From positions 1-56,686 of the forward strand of contig JALNYP010000022.1 of NCBI GenBank assembly GCA_023229795.1: a stretch of DNA of 56,686 nt, written 5' to 3'. The stretch's first letter is position 1, and each line of letters starts with the position of its first letter. Positions 36,373 to 44,919 of the stretch are shown one piece after another. Source of the stretch: Syntrophobacterales bacterium. GTDB taxonomy: Bacteria > Desulfobacterota > Desulfobaccia > Desulfobaccales > 0-14-0-80-60-11. The notes beneath the pieces were generated by a model, which was given only the letters and a program-made list of their open reading frames with translations, was not told where the DNA came from and did no database searches. Both the position numbers and the translations under genes were made by a program.

Positions 36373-36996
36373 ATGGAAAAAATTGTTCTGAAAGCTACCA
36401 AACGTGACGTGGTCGGCAAGAAAGTGGGCGCCCTGCGCCGCCAGGGGAAACTCCCGGCCGTGCTGTATGGGCACAGCATCGAGACGACCCCGATCCTGCT
36501 GGATGCCTATGATGGGGCGCAGACGCTGTCCCGTCTGACCTCGTCCAGCCTGTTGACGATCGATCTGGACGGGAAGCAGTACCTGGCGCAGGTGCGAGAG
36601 AAGCAGCGCGATTTTATCAAAAACCGCTTGATGCATGTAGATTTCCAGATCGTCTCGCTCACGGAGATGATGCACACCAAGGTCGGCATCGAGCTGACCG
36701 GCACGGCCCCGGCAGTCAAGAACTTCAATGCCGTGATTCACACCGGCCTGACCGCAATCGAGGTCGAGTGCATGCCGCAGGACCTGCCGGCGCGCATCGT
36801 GGTCGATATCTCCGGCCTGGCCGAAATCGGCGACAGCGTCCGTGTGCGCGAGATCGTTCTTTCAGACAAGGTGAAAATCATGGCCGATCAGGAAGAGATC
36901 ATCGCCATTGCTGCCGCGTCCAAGAAAGAAGAGGTGAGCGCAGAGGCCCCGGTTGCAGAGGAAGCCGAGTCCGAGGAGGCTGAAGGCGGCAAGTAA
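36373..36996 (+). CDS. rplY: Ribosomal protein bL25 (long Ctc/TL5 form)
   Basis: The 207-residue protein binds 5S rRNA in the large ribosomal subunit. The N-terminal domain begins LKATKRDVVGKKVGALRRQG and includes LPAVLYGHSIET. The C-terminal TL5/Ctc domain includes LTAIEVECMPQDLPARIVVD and VRVREIVLSDKVKI. An acidic tail rich in Glu and Ala closes it, as in other long forms. The ATG at 36373 follows GAGGAG. In most bacteria rplY sits with prs and pth; here it stands alone with its own promoter and terminator, in a spot flanked by accessory genes. Confidence 0.95.
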   Translation: MEKIVLKATKRDVVGKKVGALRRQGKLPAVLYGHSIETTPILLDAYDGAQTLSRLTSSSLLTIDLDGKQYLAQVREKQRDFIKNRLMHVDFQIVSLTEMMHTKVGIELTGTAPAVKNFNAVIHTGLTAIEVECMPQDLPARIVVDISGLAEIGDSVRVREIVLSDKVKIMADQEEIIAIAAASKKEEVSAEAPVAEEAESEEAEGGK

Positions 36997-37042
36997 GGGT
37001 TACTTATATTTGGCAAGGAATGATCTCCTTGATAAATAGAGG

Positions 37043-37072
37043 ACAGCGGTGTGTTAAACACCGCTGTTTTTT
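37043..37072 (+). terminator. Rho-independent terminator of rplY
   Basis: ACAGCGGTGT (37043-37052) pairs with ACACCGCTGT (37058-37067) across a 5-base loop and is followed by TTTTT. This is a textbook terminator 47 bases after the rplY stop. Confidence 0.9.
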
Positions 37073-37449
37073 GTTCTTTGGGCTCAAAATGCCATCAATC
37101 CTCTTGTCCGTAACATATAAAATGGCTGACTGGGCAAGAGTGCTGGTCCGGGAAGCTACTCACTCACTCATGAGCGCCAGCAGACGGAAGAGCTTCTGAC
37201 TGAGCGGTACAAACAGCTAAAAGCAAAGGCGCAACCCCAAGGGGAGCAGTATAATTCCCCCGGTAATTATAGTGCCGTTGCATTCGTTCGGGGACCCTGC
37301 AGAGGCGTAAATATGGAGCACGCTCCCCAACTGCACGAAATTGGCCGTACGGCGCTTTTCGGCCCTATGGACAGTCAAGCGTTTATTTTCCCAGTTGGCC
37401 TAACTTCACTGTGTATACTCAAATCTCCCTCACAACTCAACTGTCCGAC
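37073..37449. other. Intergenic region with a start-less open frame
   Basis: From a TGA at 37127 the plus strand stays open for 107 codons to a TAA at 37451, but there is no start codon with a ribosome site; the only early feature is a helical, Gln/Glu-rich stretch (HERQQTEELLTERYKQL). It may be the remains of a gene. Nothing else was identified. Confidence 0.35.
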
Positions 37450-38523
37450 TTAAAAAGATATGGGAAACCTCGTTAAGACGCTCACCCCGGGGGCGTCGGG
37501 AGAAAGACCAATGCCCACTGTCATATCAACAGCAAAATTCTTGGATACCGTATAGGTGGCACCAATATTAAGCGAAACCGCATTTATATTGGTATCGGGA
37601 AGAGCATTGCCGTTTTGCTTGGTTTTGCCGGTGATCCTTTGGTCCAGGGCAAAATTAATGGAAAGCCGTTCCTGGATGGCGAATATCAGCCCAATGCTAT
37701 ATTCAATAGTATTCCCTATCTTGATGGTCCCAAAATCAGTGGGTGGAGTCCCGTCGATTCCTACATCCCGAGCAAAATTATAGAAATAGGCCAAATTAAG
37801 GAAAACAACGGCAGGTTCGACGCTCTTGATAAAAGTCACTCCCACGGAAGTGCCGTAACAGCCGGTACCGGTGGGAAATTCCGTAGGCACCAGGCCTAAT
37901 CCGGGGATATTTGTCCGATTCAAACCATAGGGGTCAATACCGGTGGGAAACTTTAAGCCGGCCCTGACAATAGCGTCAGGAACCCAAGGAGCCCAAGTGC
38001 CTTCCTTCAATAAATGATAATAGAGGTACAATTCAATATCACCGATACCTTTATCAGAAAAATTTTGCTCCAAAACTCGGCCGGACTGCTGGCCGCTCCC
38101 GGGAAAGACGGCTTGATCGGTGCGAATATAATAAGGGATTCTTACGTTTAGTTCGGCGTTTTTGAGTCCCAGCCTCAGATTAACACCAGGAATGAAGATA
38201 TCTCTCTTGAGTTTTTGCACCTGAACCTGACCGATCAAGATGGCTTCGAAGATGGTAAACCCACTGATAGAAACATTCTGGCTAGTGACATGATCATACT
38301 CGAAAAAGGGTTCCACTACGAACCGCCAGGATGGCAGGAGGGCGCCGCCTTGCTCGACGCTCATGGATTGCCGATGGGTCTGCCTCTCGGCCTGCTTCTC
38401 GGCTTTGCGCTCTTCCCCAACGGTTCCCGAGGGACTGTTGTCAGCGGCGCCATGTACCGAGTAAGGCAGGACTGCTAAATGCAGGACAATTAGACAAACT
38501 GAGGCGCTGAAGTTCCTTTGCAT
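37450..38523 (-). CDS. Outer-membrane beta-barrel protein, possibly FapF-like
   Basis: The 357-residue exported protein has a signal peptide (MQRNFSASVCLIVLHLAVLP, cleavage near VHGA). A short charged helix (EERKAEKQAERQ) precedes about 290 residues of amphipathic strands ending in Phe, the usual end of outer-membrane barrels. The entry LLPSWRFVVEPFFEYDHVT and SGFTIFEAILIG recall the transporter/FapF group, in which FapF exports amyloid subunits through a trimeric pore. That link is by pattern only. The ATG at 38523 follows GGAGG; a longer frame from 38574 lacks a ribosome site. It lies about 5.5 kb from the fibre-subunit genes, on the opposite strand. Confidence 0.65.
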   Translation of the reverse strand: MQRNFSASVCLIVLHLAVLPYSVHGAADNSPSGTVGEERKAEKQAERQTHRQSMSVEQGGALLPSWRFVVEPFFEYDHVTSQNVSISGFTIFEAILIGQVQVQKLKRDIFIPGVNLRLGLKNAELNVRIPYYIRTDQAVFPGSGQQSGRVLEQNFSDKGIGDIELYLYYHLLKEGTWAPWVPDAIVRAGLKFPTGIDPYGLNRTNIPGLGLVPTEFPTGTGCYGTSVGVTFIKSVEPAVVFLNLAYFYNFARDVGIDGTPPTDFGTIKIGNTIEYSIGLIFAIQERLSINFALDQRITGKTKQNGNALPDTNINAVSLNIGATYTVSKNFAVDMTVGIGLSPDAPGVSVLTRFPISF

Positions 38524-39223
38524 TAACCCTTTCCTCCCGAAACAGAGCATGTCTCTATGATTTCTGAGTGACACCCCTGAAAGGTATCAGCAGAATACAT
38601 ACTGGCTGAACAGATTCCCTTCAGCAGGAATCAACCTGCAGCCGCAATCTCAAGCTATTCAAGCTAAAGACTCTTCATAGTGGTCCTTTTCGGAAAAAAA
38701 TCCCATAAGGACGCCCCCAGCTTGCAGACTGCAATTTGTTACAGAGAAACTAAAAGGAAGGAGAATTTGCTTGGAAAGGATTGCAAGAGCCAAGCCATTT
38801 CAGCGAAATCCCTTTTCCAGTCATAGAAGACGAAAAAGGCGATCCGGAGATACCAAATAAAATAGTTATTATAAATAGATGTGTATTATGACCGCTCAGG
38901 CTGCCAATCAAGATCGGCGGGGAACCAGCTTATCAGCAGAGGAATAAGGGGGGTGAGGGTTGGCTTCACCTCGGCCCGTAGTCTCCCCGCGCAGTTCGAT
39001 GAGCAGGGTTCGACAAGACGTTCTCTTGCTGTAACTCGTTAATATTCTTTATTTTTATAAGTCGCAAAGGGTGCACCTGTCCGGATATAAGGACAGACGG
39101 CAGCAAGGATAATCCTCTGAAAATATGAATAAAATCATTTTTTTACCAAGTATTGTCCAATTTAAAGACAATGATTTATGACAGTCTCGTCCGATAGCTA
39201 CCATGATTAATAGCCTTTTGAAC
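38524..39223. other. Long AT-rich intergenic region between divergent units
   Basis: The stretch carries no credible gene. It must hold the promoter of the barrel gene. A hairpin CTGTCC/GGACAG lies at about 39077-39098. The sequence GTCGCAAAGGG at 39061 looks briefly like a c-di-GMP riboswitch core but lacks the rest. AT content rises strongly from 39030 towards the sigma-54 promoter. Confidence 0.4.
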
Positions 39224-39239
39224 TGGCACTTGGCATGCA
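39224..39239 (+). promoter_or_regulatory. Sigma-54 (-24/-12) promoter
   Basis: TGGCACTTGGCATGCA has GG and GC ten bases apart and a perfect TGGCAC -24 element. The predicted start is near 39250, serving the 57-residue open frame (39293) and the FlgM-like gene (39500). Confidence 0.75.
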
Positions 39240-39292
39240 GTAACTTTGCATAGGGAATATCCCCATTTTCATGGATCTAAACCTTCCTTTCA

Positions 39293-39466
39293 ATGCGTGA
39301 GGAAGAAAAAGCCCGGACGGAAGAACTTCGCAGTCTGATCAAGTATGATCCCTCCGGGTCGAGATTGTGGGGGGATGCCGGCTGGAATCGGCTCGTAATG
39401 TCGAGAGCGGCGCGCCTGCAGGGTCTAACCGCCGCACAGACCTTGGTCCACTACCTGGTGACCTAG
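39293..39466 (+). CDS. Small hypothetical protein, 57 residues
   Basis: This short frame begins MREEEKARTEELRSLIKYDP and ends with RAARLQGLTAAQTLVHYLVT. It sits directly behind a sigma-54 promoter and ahead of the FlgM-like gene, and its amphipathic helical composition is protein-like. The ribosome site is poor (CCTTCCTTTCA before the ATG), so translation is uncertain. I recognise no family. It could also be part of a leader of the next gene. Confidence 0.4.
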   Translation: MREEEKARTEELRSLIKYDPSGSRLWGDAGWNRLVMSRAARLQGLTAAQTLVHYLVT

Positions 39467-39499
39467 TCAGTGTTGGCAAAATAATGAAGGTTTTGAACT

Positions 39500-39754
39500 A
39501 TGGAATATAACATGCAGAAAATCCGAGAGAAGGAGACTGACCTGACTCAGTTATTAGAAGTGCGCCAGCAGAGAGTAGCAAAGCTGATGGAGGTCGTCCA
39601 GAGGGGGATCTATCAAATAGATTACCGTGGATTGGCCAATCGGATAATTTTTCGGCTTATTCTGGAGCGTCATCGACTGAATGTTGAGGAAAGACCAACA
39701 GAGAAGAGAGCTGAGTCAGTAGGGGGCGAGGTTCTCGTCAATAATGAACAGTGA
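39500..39754 (+). CDS. FlgM-like small protein (anti-sigma-28 type)
   Basis: The 84-residue protein carries the pattern RQQRVAKLMEVVQRGIYQID followed by YRGLANRII. It matches the C-terminal, sigma-28-binding half of FlgM (R-x-x-K-V-x-x-L-K/M-x-x-I-x-x-G-x-Y-x-V/I-D-x-x-x-L-A-x-x-I/L). FlgM blocks the flagellar sigma factor FliA until it is exported. No flagellar genes are in the window. Its place behind a sigma-54 promoter and near the putative fibre genes suggests a link between surface-fibre production and motility control, but it may equally be a stray FlgM-fold regulator. A basic and acidic tail of ~25 residues follows the domain. Confidence 0.6.
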   Translation: MEYNMQKIREKETDLTQLLEVRQQRVAKLMEVVQRGIYQIDYRGLANRIIFRLILERHRLNVEERPTEKRAESVGGEVLVNNEQ

Positions 39755-40334
39755 TTTTGAGGTCTCGGAGAACAGGGGAACTGCTCCCTGTACAACCTTT
39801 GGGATAAACCCATCAGGTCGAACTCTTCTCAGGCAGTGCTTTTATCGGCTTTTTCAGGGCAAGGGCAACAGGTAACTTCGAAAGCCCGGGCGGCTCCACG
39901 TTCCCTAAAAGATTTTAGAGTTTTTTTGAAAAATACATCTTGACTTAACTTAATTTTAATATTTAAATATTATTGTGAATAACAAATTAACTAACTAGGC
40001 CTCAACGGCTTAGTGGCCCAAGGAGCCCGGAGTAAATAGGGAAGCGACTATAACTGGACAAGGAGGTGCAGAGATAGGCCACAAGGAATGCAGAGGATTC
40101 GGGATGCTGCGGTGACGGTGACCTTCCGAGATTGCCCATGGGAACGAAAGCACCCTTCGCAGTCAAGCTATCCTTAAAAAGCAAACTCATTTTCGTGCTG
40201 GTTATTTCCCCCCTATCCTCAAGATATTTCTTCATCTTAATTCCAAAATCTCATTTTCTCGGAGTTGGGAGGCATCTGCCGAACCTTTAACTGGGTCGAT
40301 TTTGCCTTAAGTAAAGGCCTGAGAGGAATGACCG
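39755..40334. other. Intergenic region with a possible kinase remnant
   Basis: A 50-codon frame at 40138-40290 contains KLSLKSKLIFVLVISPLS, which resembles the first membrane helix of sensor kinases or chemoreceptors, then loses sense. It lies just before the NarL-type regulator, so it may be the stub of a lost partner kinase. The rest is AT-rich and shows no gene or terminator. Confidence 0.35.
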
Positions 40335-40985
40335 ATGGAAGATTATCGTATTATACTTGCGGACGACCATCCCCTCATTCGACAGGGAATAAAAAAATTT
40401 CTCTCAGAAATTCCTTCTATTAAGGTTATAGGTGAGGCTGCTAATGGAAGGGAGCTCTTGGAAATATTAAATAAATCAACTCCGAATCTGGTTATTCTTG
40501 ATATCGGATTGCCTGATCTCGATGGGATTGAAGTTGCGCGTAAGATCAAAGATAATTTCCCGCAGATTAAGATTTTATTCCTCACTATGTACAGTGAGGG
40601 AGAATTCGTTTATGAAGCGATTTCCACCGGGGCCGAAGGTTATCTGGTAAAATCAGATAGCGATACCGAACTGAAACATGCAATCACAAATATTATGAGA
40701 GGGGAAAATTATCTCTCACCTTCCCTCTACATGGATCTAACTGCTCTTCTGTTTGAAAAATGTCGACATGACACGGCCAGAAGGCTTGAAGAATCATCAA
40801 TCTCCCCCCGGGAAAGAGAAATCATCAAGCTGATTGCCTCGGGAAATACCAGCCGCCAAATTGGCGAGAAACTGTTTATCAGCGAACGCACCGTCCACCG
40901 GCATCGCGCCAATATCATGAAAAAACTTGGCCTGAAGAGGACCATCGAATTGGGCAAGTATGCCTTCAACACGGGATGTTTCTGA
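40335..40985 (+). CDS. NarL/FixJ-type response regulator
   Basis: The 216-residue regulator has a complete receiver: acidic pair in ILADDHPL, phosphorylated Asp in LVILDIGLPDLDG, Thr in FLTMYSE and Lys in GYLVKSDSD. A LuxR-type helix-turn-helix follows, with SPREREIIKLIASGNTSRQI and SERTVHRHRANIMKKL. No kinase gene is adjacent, although a kinase-like stub precedes it. It lies upstream of the sigma-54 activator and the fibre genes, so it may control them. Ribosome site GAGAGG. Compare the second regulator of this type at 49994-50689, whose receiver is degenerate. Confidence 0.92.
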   Translation: MEDYRIILADDHPLIRQGIKKFLSEIPSIKVIGEAANGRELLEILNKSTPNLVILDIGLPDLDGIEVARKIKDNFPQIKILFLTMYSEGEFVYEAISTGAEGYLVKSDSDTELKHAITNIMRGENYLSPSLYMDLTALLFEKCRHDTARRLEESSISPREREIIKLIASGNTSRQIGEKLFISERTVHRHRANIMKKLGLKRTIELGKYAFNTGCF

Positions 40986-41736
40986 GAGCATATTAAAGTC
41001 CAAGTACCAAGATAGTTTAAATTATAAGCCGAATGGGTATATTCTGCCATATGATGAGGTATTTTCATTATATGGCTGCCTGATAATTTATAAAATACCC
41101 TAACCCGCCTAGCATTTAATTCTCTATTAAATCAGTTAGTTTGCCATTTATTAAGAAATTAACATATTTGTCTGCAATTCTTGGCACCCCTAAAACCAAT
41201 TTTTGGCACTCCTAAAACTGGGTACAATTTTTCGGCCCTCAAAATGGGTATTTCCGCGTATTTATTTTAAATATAAAACAGTATATTGTAGCTTTGCCTT
41301 GATAATTTATTAACTTTCTTCTATCGGCATATATTTTGCATTACCTAATCTAGAATTATATATCCCACTTATATATCATCTATTATCTGTTTTGCTGATT
41401 TCAGGAGATGATCTCGAGAGAGCCGAAATCAGGAATAAGCTGGCTTTGGGGAACCACAAGCTTTGTGTAACCCTCACGAAAGGAGAGCCAGGCCTTCCCG
41501 TTGCATGGGATTTTTCTGATGACCGTAGTTACGAACAATCGGCTGTCCTGGATTTTAGAGGCACCTCCTTGGAATGCCTTATTTTGCACAAATTAGAGTC
41601 TAAAGGAAGTGCAGGCAAACAGTCATTATCTGCGAAACCCTAAGATTATTCCCTTGTGGGTGCCAATGAGAGGGGAGGAGAAAGAAAGAATGTGCCGCCC
41701 CCTTTTCTCCTATATGCCTTGAAGGAGGAACAAGTA
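40986..41736. other. Very AT-rich intergenic region with operator-like repeats
   Basis: This 750-base gap precedes the sigma-54 activator gene. It contains two 16-base direct repeats (41181-41196, 41203-41218) and a weaker third, listed separately. An open frame at 41392-41643 starts with TTG without a ribosome site and has no family resemblance; I do not call it a gene. Confidence 0.45.
41181..41245. repeat. Direct repeats TTGGCACYCCTAAAAC upstream of the sigma-54 activator
   Basis: TTGGCACCCCTAAAAC (41181-41196) and TTGGCACTCCTAAAAC (41203-41218) differ at one base and are offset by 22 bp; a third weaker copy, TTCGGCCCTCAAAAT, lies at 41231. The TTGGCAC part equals a sigma-54 -24 element, but the expected GC at -12 is AC in both copies. 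They may be sites for a regulator rather than promoters. Confidence 0.5.
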
Positions 41737-42717
41737 ATGGCGGAAAATGAACCTCAGGTAAACGAATTCCAAGAGATGATCGGCACCTGCGACGCCATAC
41801 TCCATGTCTTTAAGATGATTCGCAAGGTGGCAGCCACCGATGTTCCGGTTATGGTCACCGGAGCCAGTGGCACGGGAAAGGAAATGGTAGCCCGAGCCAT
41901 TCATCAGAGAAGCAACCGCGGTAAGGGTCCGTTTGTCCCTATTAATTGCGGCGCCATTCCCCGGGAACTGCTGGAATCGGAGCTGTTCGGCCACGAGAAG
42001 GGATCTTTTACCGGGGCATACCGCAGTGTCGCCGGAACGGTGGAGCGGGCCCAGGACGGTACTCTCTTCTTAGATGAAGTGGGCGAACTGCCCCTGGAAC
42101 TGCAGGTCAAACTGCTCCGTTTCCTCCAGGAATATACCTTTGAACGGGTGGGGGGTCGCAAGAGCATCAAGGTGGATTTGCGGGTAATCTCGGCCACCAA
42201 CAAAGATTTGGTGGAATTAATAGGACAAAACCAATTCCGAGAGGATTTGTATTATCGGCTCGATGTCATCAATATCTCGTTGCCCCCCCTGAAAGACCGG
42301 GGTGATGACGCCATCATCATGGCGACTGTTTTTTTAAAAAATTATGCCAGCAAAATTGGAAAGGATATTCATGGGTTCTCGCCGGAAGCTATTACCGCCA
42401 TTCAGACCCATAGCTGGCCAGGGAATATTCGAGAACTGGTGAACCGGATTCGCCGCGCCGTGGTCATGGCCGAGCGGACGACCATAACTCCGGATAATTT
42501 AGGGCTGCAATTCGGTTCCATCAACCCGGAACCCTTTGTCAACGGATTGGGGCTGAAAGAAGCCAAGGCCAAATTTGAGGCGGAACTTCTCTCCGCCGCC
42601 CTCGCGCGTTATCGGGGCAGTGTCCAGTTAACTGCCAAGGCATTGAAAACCAGTCGGTCGGTGATCTATCACTTGATACAGAAATACGAGATCCCCCTGA
42701 CGAGATTGACGAGTTAA
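41737..42717 (+). CDS. Sigma-54-dependent activator lacking a sensory domain (PspF-like layout)
   Basis: The 326-residue bacterial enhancer-binding protein starts almost directly with its AAA+ domain: Walker A GASGTGKE (42-49), the sigma-54 contact loop GSFTGA (89-94, usual form GAFTGA) and Walker B TLFLDEVGEL. A Fis-type helix-turn-helix closes it (GSVQLTAKALKTSRSVIYHL). With only ~12 residues before the AAA+ core, it has no receiver, GAF or PAS input. Activity must therefore be set by its amount or by a partner protein, as PspF is by PspA. The ATG follows GGAGG by 8 bases. Three sigma-54 promoters in the neighbourhood are its likely targets. The next gene starts 29 bases later. Confidence 0.92.
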   Translation: MAENEPQVNEFQEMIGTCDAILHVFKMIRKVAATDVPVMVTGASGTGKEMVARAIHQRSNRGKGPFVPINCGAIPRELLESELFGHEKGSFTGAYRSVAGTVERAQDGTLFLDEVGELPLELQVKLLRFLQEYTFERVGGRKSIKVDLRVISATNKDLVELIGQNQFREDLYYRLDVINISLPPLKDRGDDAIIMATVFLKNYASKIGKDIHGFSPEAITAIQTHSWPGNIRELVNRIRRAVVMAERTTITPDNLGLQFGSINPEPFVNGLGLKEAKAKFEAELLSAALARYRGSVQLTAKALKTSRSVIYHLIQKYEIPLTRLTS

Positions 42718-42746
42718 TATCAATTACCCCGTAGGAGGAACGGATT

Positions 42747-43253
42747 ATGTGGAAGATTCGGGTAGGCCTGGCCATTTTCCTCACCCTGGTGCTGGTTTCC
42801 GTGAGCGGGGCCCAAACTGGTCAAAAGGCTCCTCCTCCGGCTCCTGCTTCCCAAAAGGCTCCTGGCCCCGATATGATCAGTTCTCTGGGCAAAATGACTC
42901 TGGACCAGGTTAAGAAAAATGAGCCGGGTGGCACCGAGACTCCGGTGAATAGCCTGCCAGGCTCCCGCTTGAGCCTTATAAAGGCCACAACCCGCTATGA
43001 AGTGCCGCGACATGGGGTAAGCTATTACTTCAACAACCGGCGGATTCTGGTCAGCGCCTCCTCAGCGGCAAGCAAGCCCTTGACCAAGGAACAATTAATG
43101 CGGACCGTCAAGGGACTGCAGTTCAAAAAGTTTCCGCCCAACAATGTGTCTGCGGCCTTTGTCAAACGCTCTCCTTGCGTCGTCCAGGGATTCTATTTAA
43201 CTCCGGATGATAAATTTGTTAACTTGACGACTTACGATTACGTCTGCAAATAA
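42747..43253 (+). CDS. Secreted protein of unknown function
   Basis: This 168-residue protein has a signal peptide (IRVGLAIFLTLVLVSVSGAQ) and a Pro/Ala linker (PPPAPASQKAPGP). A mature domain of about 115 residues has two Cys residues (SPCVVQGF near 143 and the second-last residue), likely forming a disulfide. It follows the sigma-54 activator by 29 bases with a GGAGG site, so the two are one operon and it may be the partner that controls the activator indirectly or a fibre-assembly factor. No family recognised. Confidence 0.65.
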   Translation: MWKIRVGLAIFLTLVLVSVSGAQTGQKAPPPAPASQKAPGPDMISSLGKMTLDQVKKNEPGGTETPVNSLPGSRLSLIKATTRYEVPRHGVSYYFNNRRILVSASSAASKPLTKEQLMRTVKGLQFKKFPPNNVSAAFVKRSPCVVQGFYLTPDDKFVNLTTYDYVCK

Positions 43254-43267
43254 TTTTTGTCTAGTTC

Positions 43268-43303
43268 AAAAAAGGCTGTCTGTTTTCTAGACAGCCTTTT
43301 TTA
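43268..43303 (+). terminator. Rho-independent terminator
   Basis: AAAAAAGGCTGTCT (43268-43281) pairs with AGACAGCCTTTTTT (43289-43302) over a 7-base loop and ends in a T-run. It closes the sigma-54 activator operon. Confidence 0.9.
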
Positions 43304-44038
43304 TTTTTTCATTTCCTTAAAAACTCATTTTTAGTCCGGTTTTCAAACAATAGTTATCCCATTGATTTACTTTTTAAATTGTTCTTAAATGAATTTTTTT
43401 GGAAATTAGGACTGATCTCCACAATCCTCAGACCTCCCGGTTAAATCCAAATTGGCGTCTAAAACGTAGACAGACATCGATTTTTCTGTCTTCTCCCTTA
43501 AGGATTCCACAATCTTGGACAGCAAAAGATTCCGCCTTCCTAAAAAAAGTTAGTTAATTCAATAAGATTCCAAAAACTCCCCCCATTTTTGTCCAAAACT
43601 TGTATTTCGCTTTTTAAGAAATTCTTAACTATTAATTAAATTAATTAATAAAAACAGCAAGTTAACTATTTGGCACAAAGGCTGCTTTATCTGTGGGCAA
43701 CAAACATTGATGGTCAAGGCCTATGGCGCCCCTGGGAGAAGAGAAGGGTTCTTACCTGCCGTTCAGCAAGCGTAGCCCAATCCTTCCCAGGGAAAGAGAG
43801 CAAGAGCTCGTCGCCGCCGGGGTGGCCACCTCCACCCCATTAGGATGGCCGTATCACCATAGGGGACAGGCCTCCCGGGGTACCATAGCCAGGCCGATGA
43901 AAGTGGCTCAGCCATCTATCCGACCGACCGTCAAATCAGAGGAAGGAGGTGAGAGAGTGCACTGATTGCGGTTGTTTGAAAACCAACCATCACCAACCAC
44001 ACTAACCATCAAAATTAAATCAACCAAAGGGGAATGAG
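43304..44038 (+). other. Control region and leader of the fibre-subunit operon
   Basis: The region holds a sigma-54 promoter at 43671 preceded by an AT-rich bend-prone tract (TTAATTAATTAA words around 43630) and by three GATTCC words (43503, 43528, 43566) that could mark activator sites. The predicted transcript has a leader of about 340 bases before the first subunit. An 80-codon frame inside the leader (43723-43965) lacks family likeness and a ribosome site; I treat it as leader RNA. AAGGAGGTGAGAG at 43943 is a strong ribosome site but is followed only by GTG CAC TGA, so it may be a leader mini-frame. Confidence 0.5.
43671..43686 (+). promoter_or_regulatory. Sigma-54 (-24/-12) promoter of the fibre operon
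   Basis: TGGCACAAAGGCTGCT keeps the perfect TGGCAC element and the GC ten bases after GG. Transcription would start near 43698 and run through both subunit genes to the terminator at 45772. Confidence 0.78.
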
Positions 44039-44905
44039 ATGAAAAAGGTATTAGCGGTTTTAACGATTGCGACCTTGGTGGCCTTCGCAGTACCGGCGTT
44101 CGCGGACGACTGCTGCCCGCCGCCGCCGCCGTCCCTGGACGGACACTGTGACGTGAGCCTGGATGGCCAGGTGACTTTCACCAAGGATGTGACCATCACC
44201 CAAACTCGGACTGATAACTACACAACCAGAATCAATAAGCTTTTCGATCCCAAGGCCCGGGCTGACGCCGAAGCCGTGAAGAACGACCTGAACAATGGGA
44301 ACGATATGTGGGTCTCGAATTCGACCTTCGACGATACAATGACCGGTTCCTTTCAATTCTTCCAAGGCATTGGGCAGTCCAACCAGGCGGCCAGCAACAT
44401 GAACAACCAGGGGAACATCGTGGCCGTGGCTTACGCCGGCGCTCAGGATGTCTACTCTTCGTCCCTGGCCGCGTCGGGAGTTTCTAACAGTGGGAACTTT
44501 TACGGCGGCGGGTATTCCTATCCCTGCAGCGACCTCGACCAGACCGACACTATGACCGGTTCTTTTCAATACTTCCAAGGCATCGGCCAGTCCAACCAGT
44601 CGGCCGGCAGCATGAACAACCAGAATAACGTGGTGTCTGTGGCGGCCGGCGTGGACGACAATGGCTCCGGCGGCTATTTTTGCGGTTGGGGCGGCAAAGG
44701 CAGCATGGTGGCCATGGCGGGTAGCGAGCTGGCCATGAACAACACCAATAACACCTTTTGCCTTTCCAAAGCCGACTTCTCCACCAACATGAGCAGTTCC
44801 TTCATCGCCTTCCAAGGCATTGGGCAGTCCAACCAGTCGGCCGGCAACATGAACAACCAGTGCAACGTGGTGTCCGTGGCTGCTGCGGTTTCTCTGGGCC
44901 AGTAA
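44039..44905 (+). CDS. Putative extracellular fibre (amyloid-like) subunit A
   Basis: The 288-residue protein has a signal peptide ending AFADD and a Cys/Pro patch (CCPPPPP). A shared N-terminal block follows (CDVSLDGQVTFTKDVTI, then FDPKARADAEAVKNDLN). Three ~31-residue repeats start at residues 103, 173 and 253; each reads SFxxFQGIGQSNQ, A or S, A, then N or S, MNNQ and NVVSVAA. Linkers of ~40-50 residues are rich in Gly, Ser and Asn and hold a weaker second module (GSELAMNNTNN). Asn/Gln-rich imperfect repeats are the mark of curli and Fap amyloid subunits; the spacing by long linkers is more Fap-like. The gene follows a sigma-54 promoter and GGGG ribosome site, and precedes subunit B by 14 bases. 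Confidence 0.78.
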   Translation: MKKVLAVLTIATLVAFAVPAFADDCCPPPPPSLDGHCDVSLDGQVTFTKDVTITQTRTDNYTTRINKLFDPKARADAEAVKNDLNNGNDMWVSNSTFDDTMTGSFQFFQGIGQSNQAASNMNNQGNIVAVAYAGAQDVYSSSLAASGVSNSGNFYGGGYSYPCSDLDQTDTMTGSFQYFQGIGQSNQSAGSMNNQNNVVSVAAGVDDNGSGGYFCGWGGKGSMVAMAGSELAMNNTNNTFCLSKADFSTNMSSSFIAFQGIGQSNQSAGNMNNQCNVVSVAAAVSLGQ

Positions 44906-44919
44906 AGGGGTATGAAACC

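Noticed and set aside
37130..37453. 107-codon open frame after rplY
   Set aside because: No start codon with a ribosome site; kept only as a note because the first 40 codons look helical.
39061..39110. Possible c-di-GMP riboswitch (GTCGCAAAGGG with a CTGTCC/GGACAG stem)
   Set aside because: The GGCAAACC and GAAA parts and the second stem of the GEMM class are missing.
41392..41643. 83-codon frame upstream of the sigma-54 activator
   Set aside because: TTG start without a ribosome site, in an AT-rich control region; composition not convincing.
43723..43965. 80-codon open frame in the leader of subunit A
   Set aside because: No ribosome site, no family likeness, and lies wholly in the untranslated leader predicted from the sigma-54 promoter.
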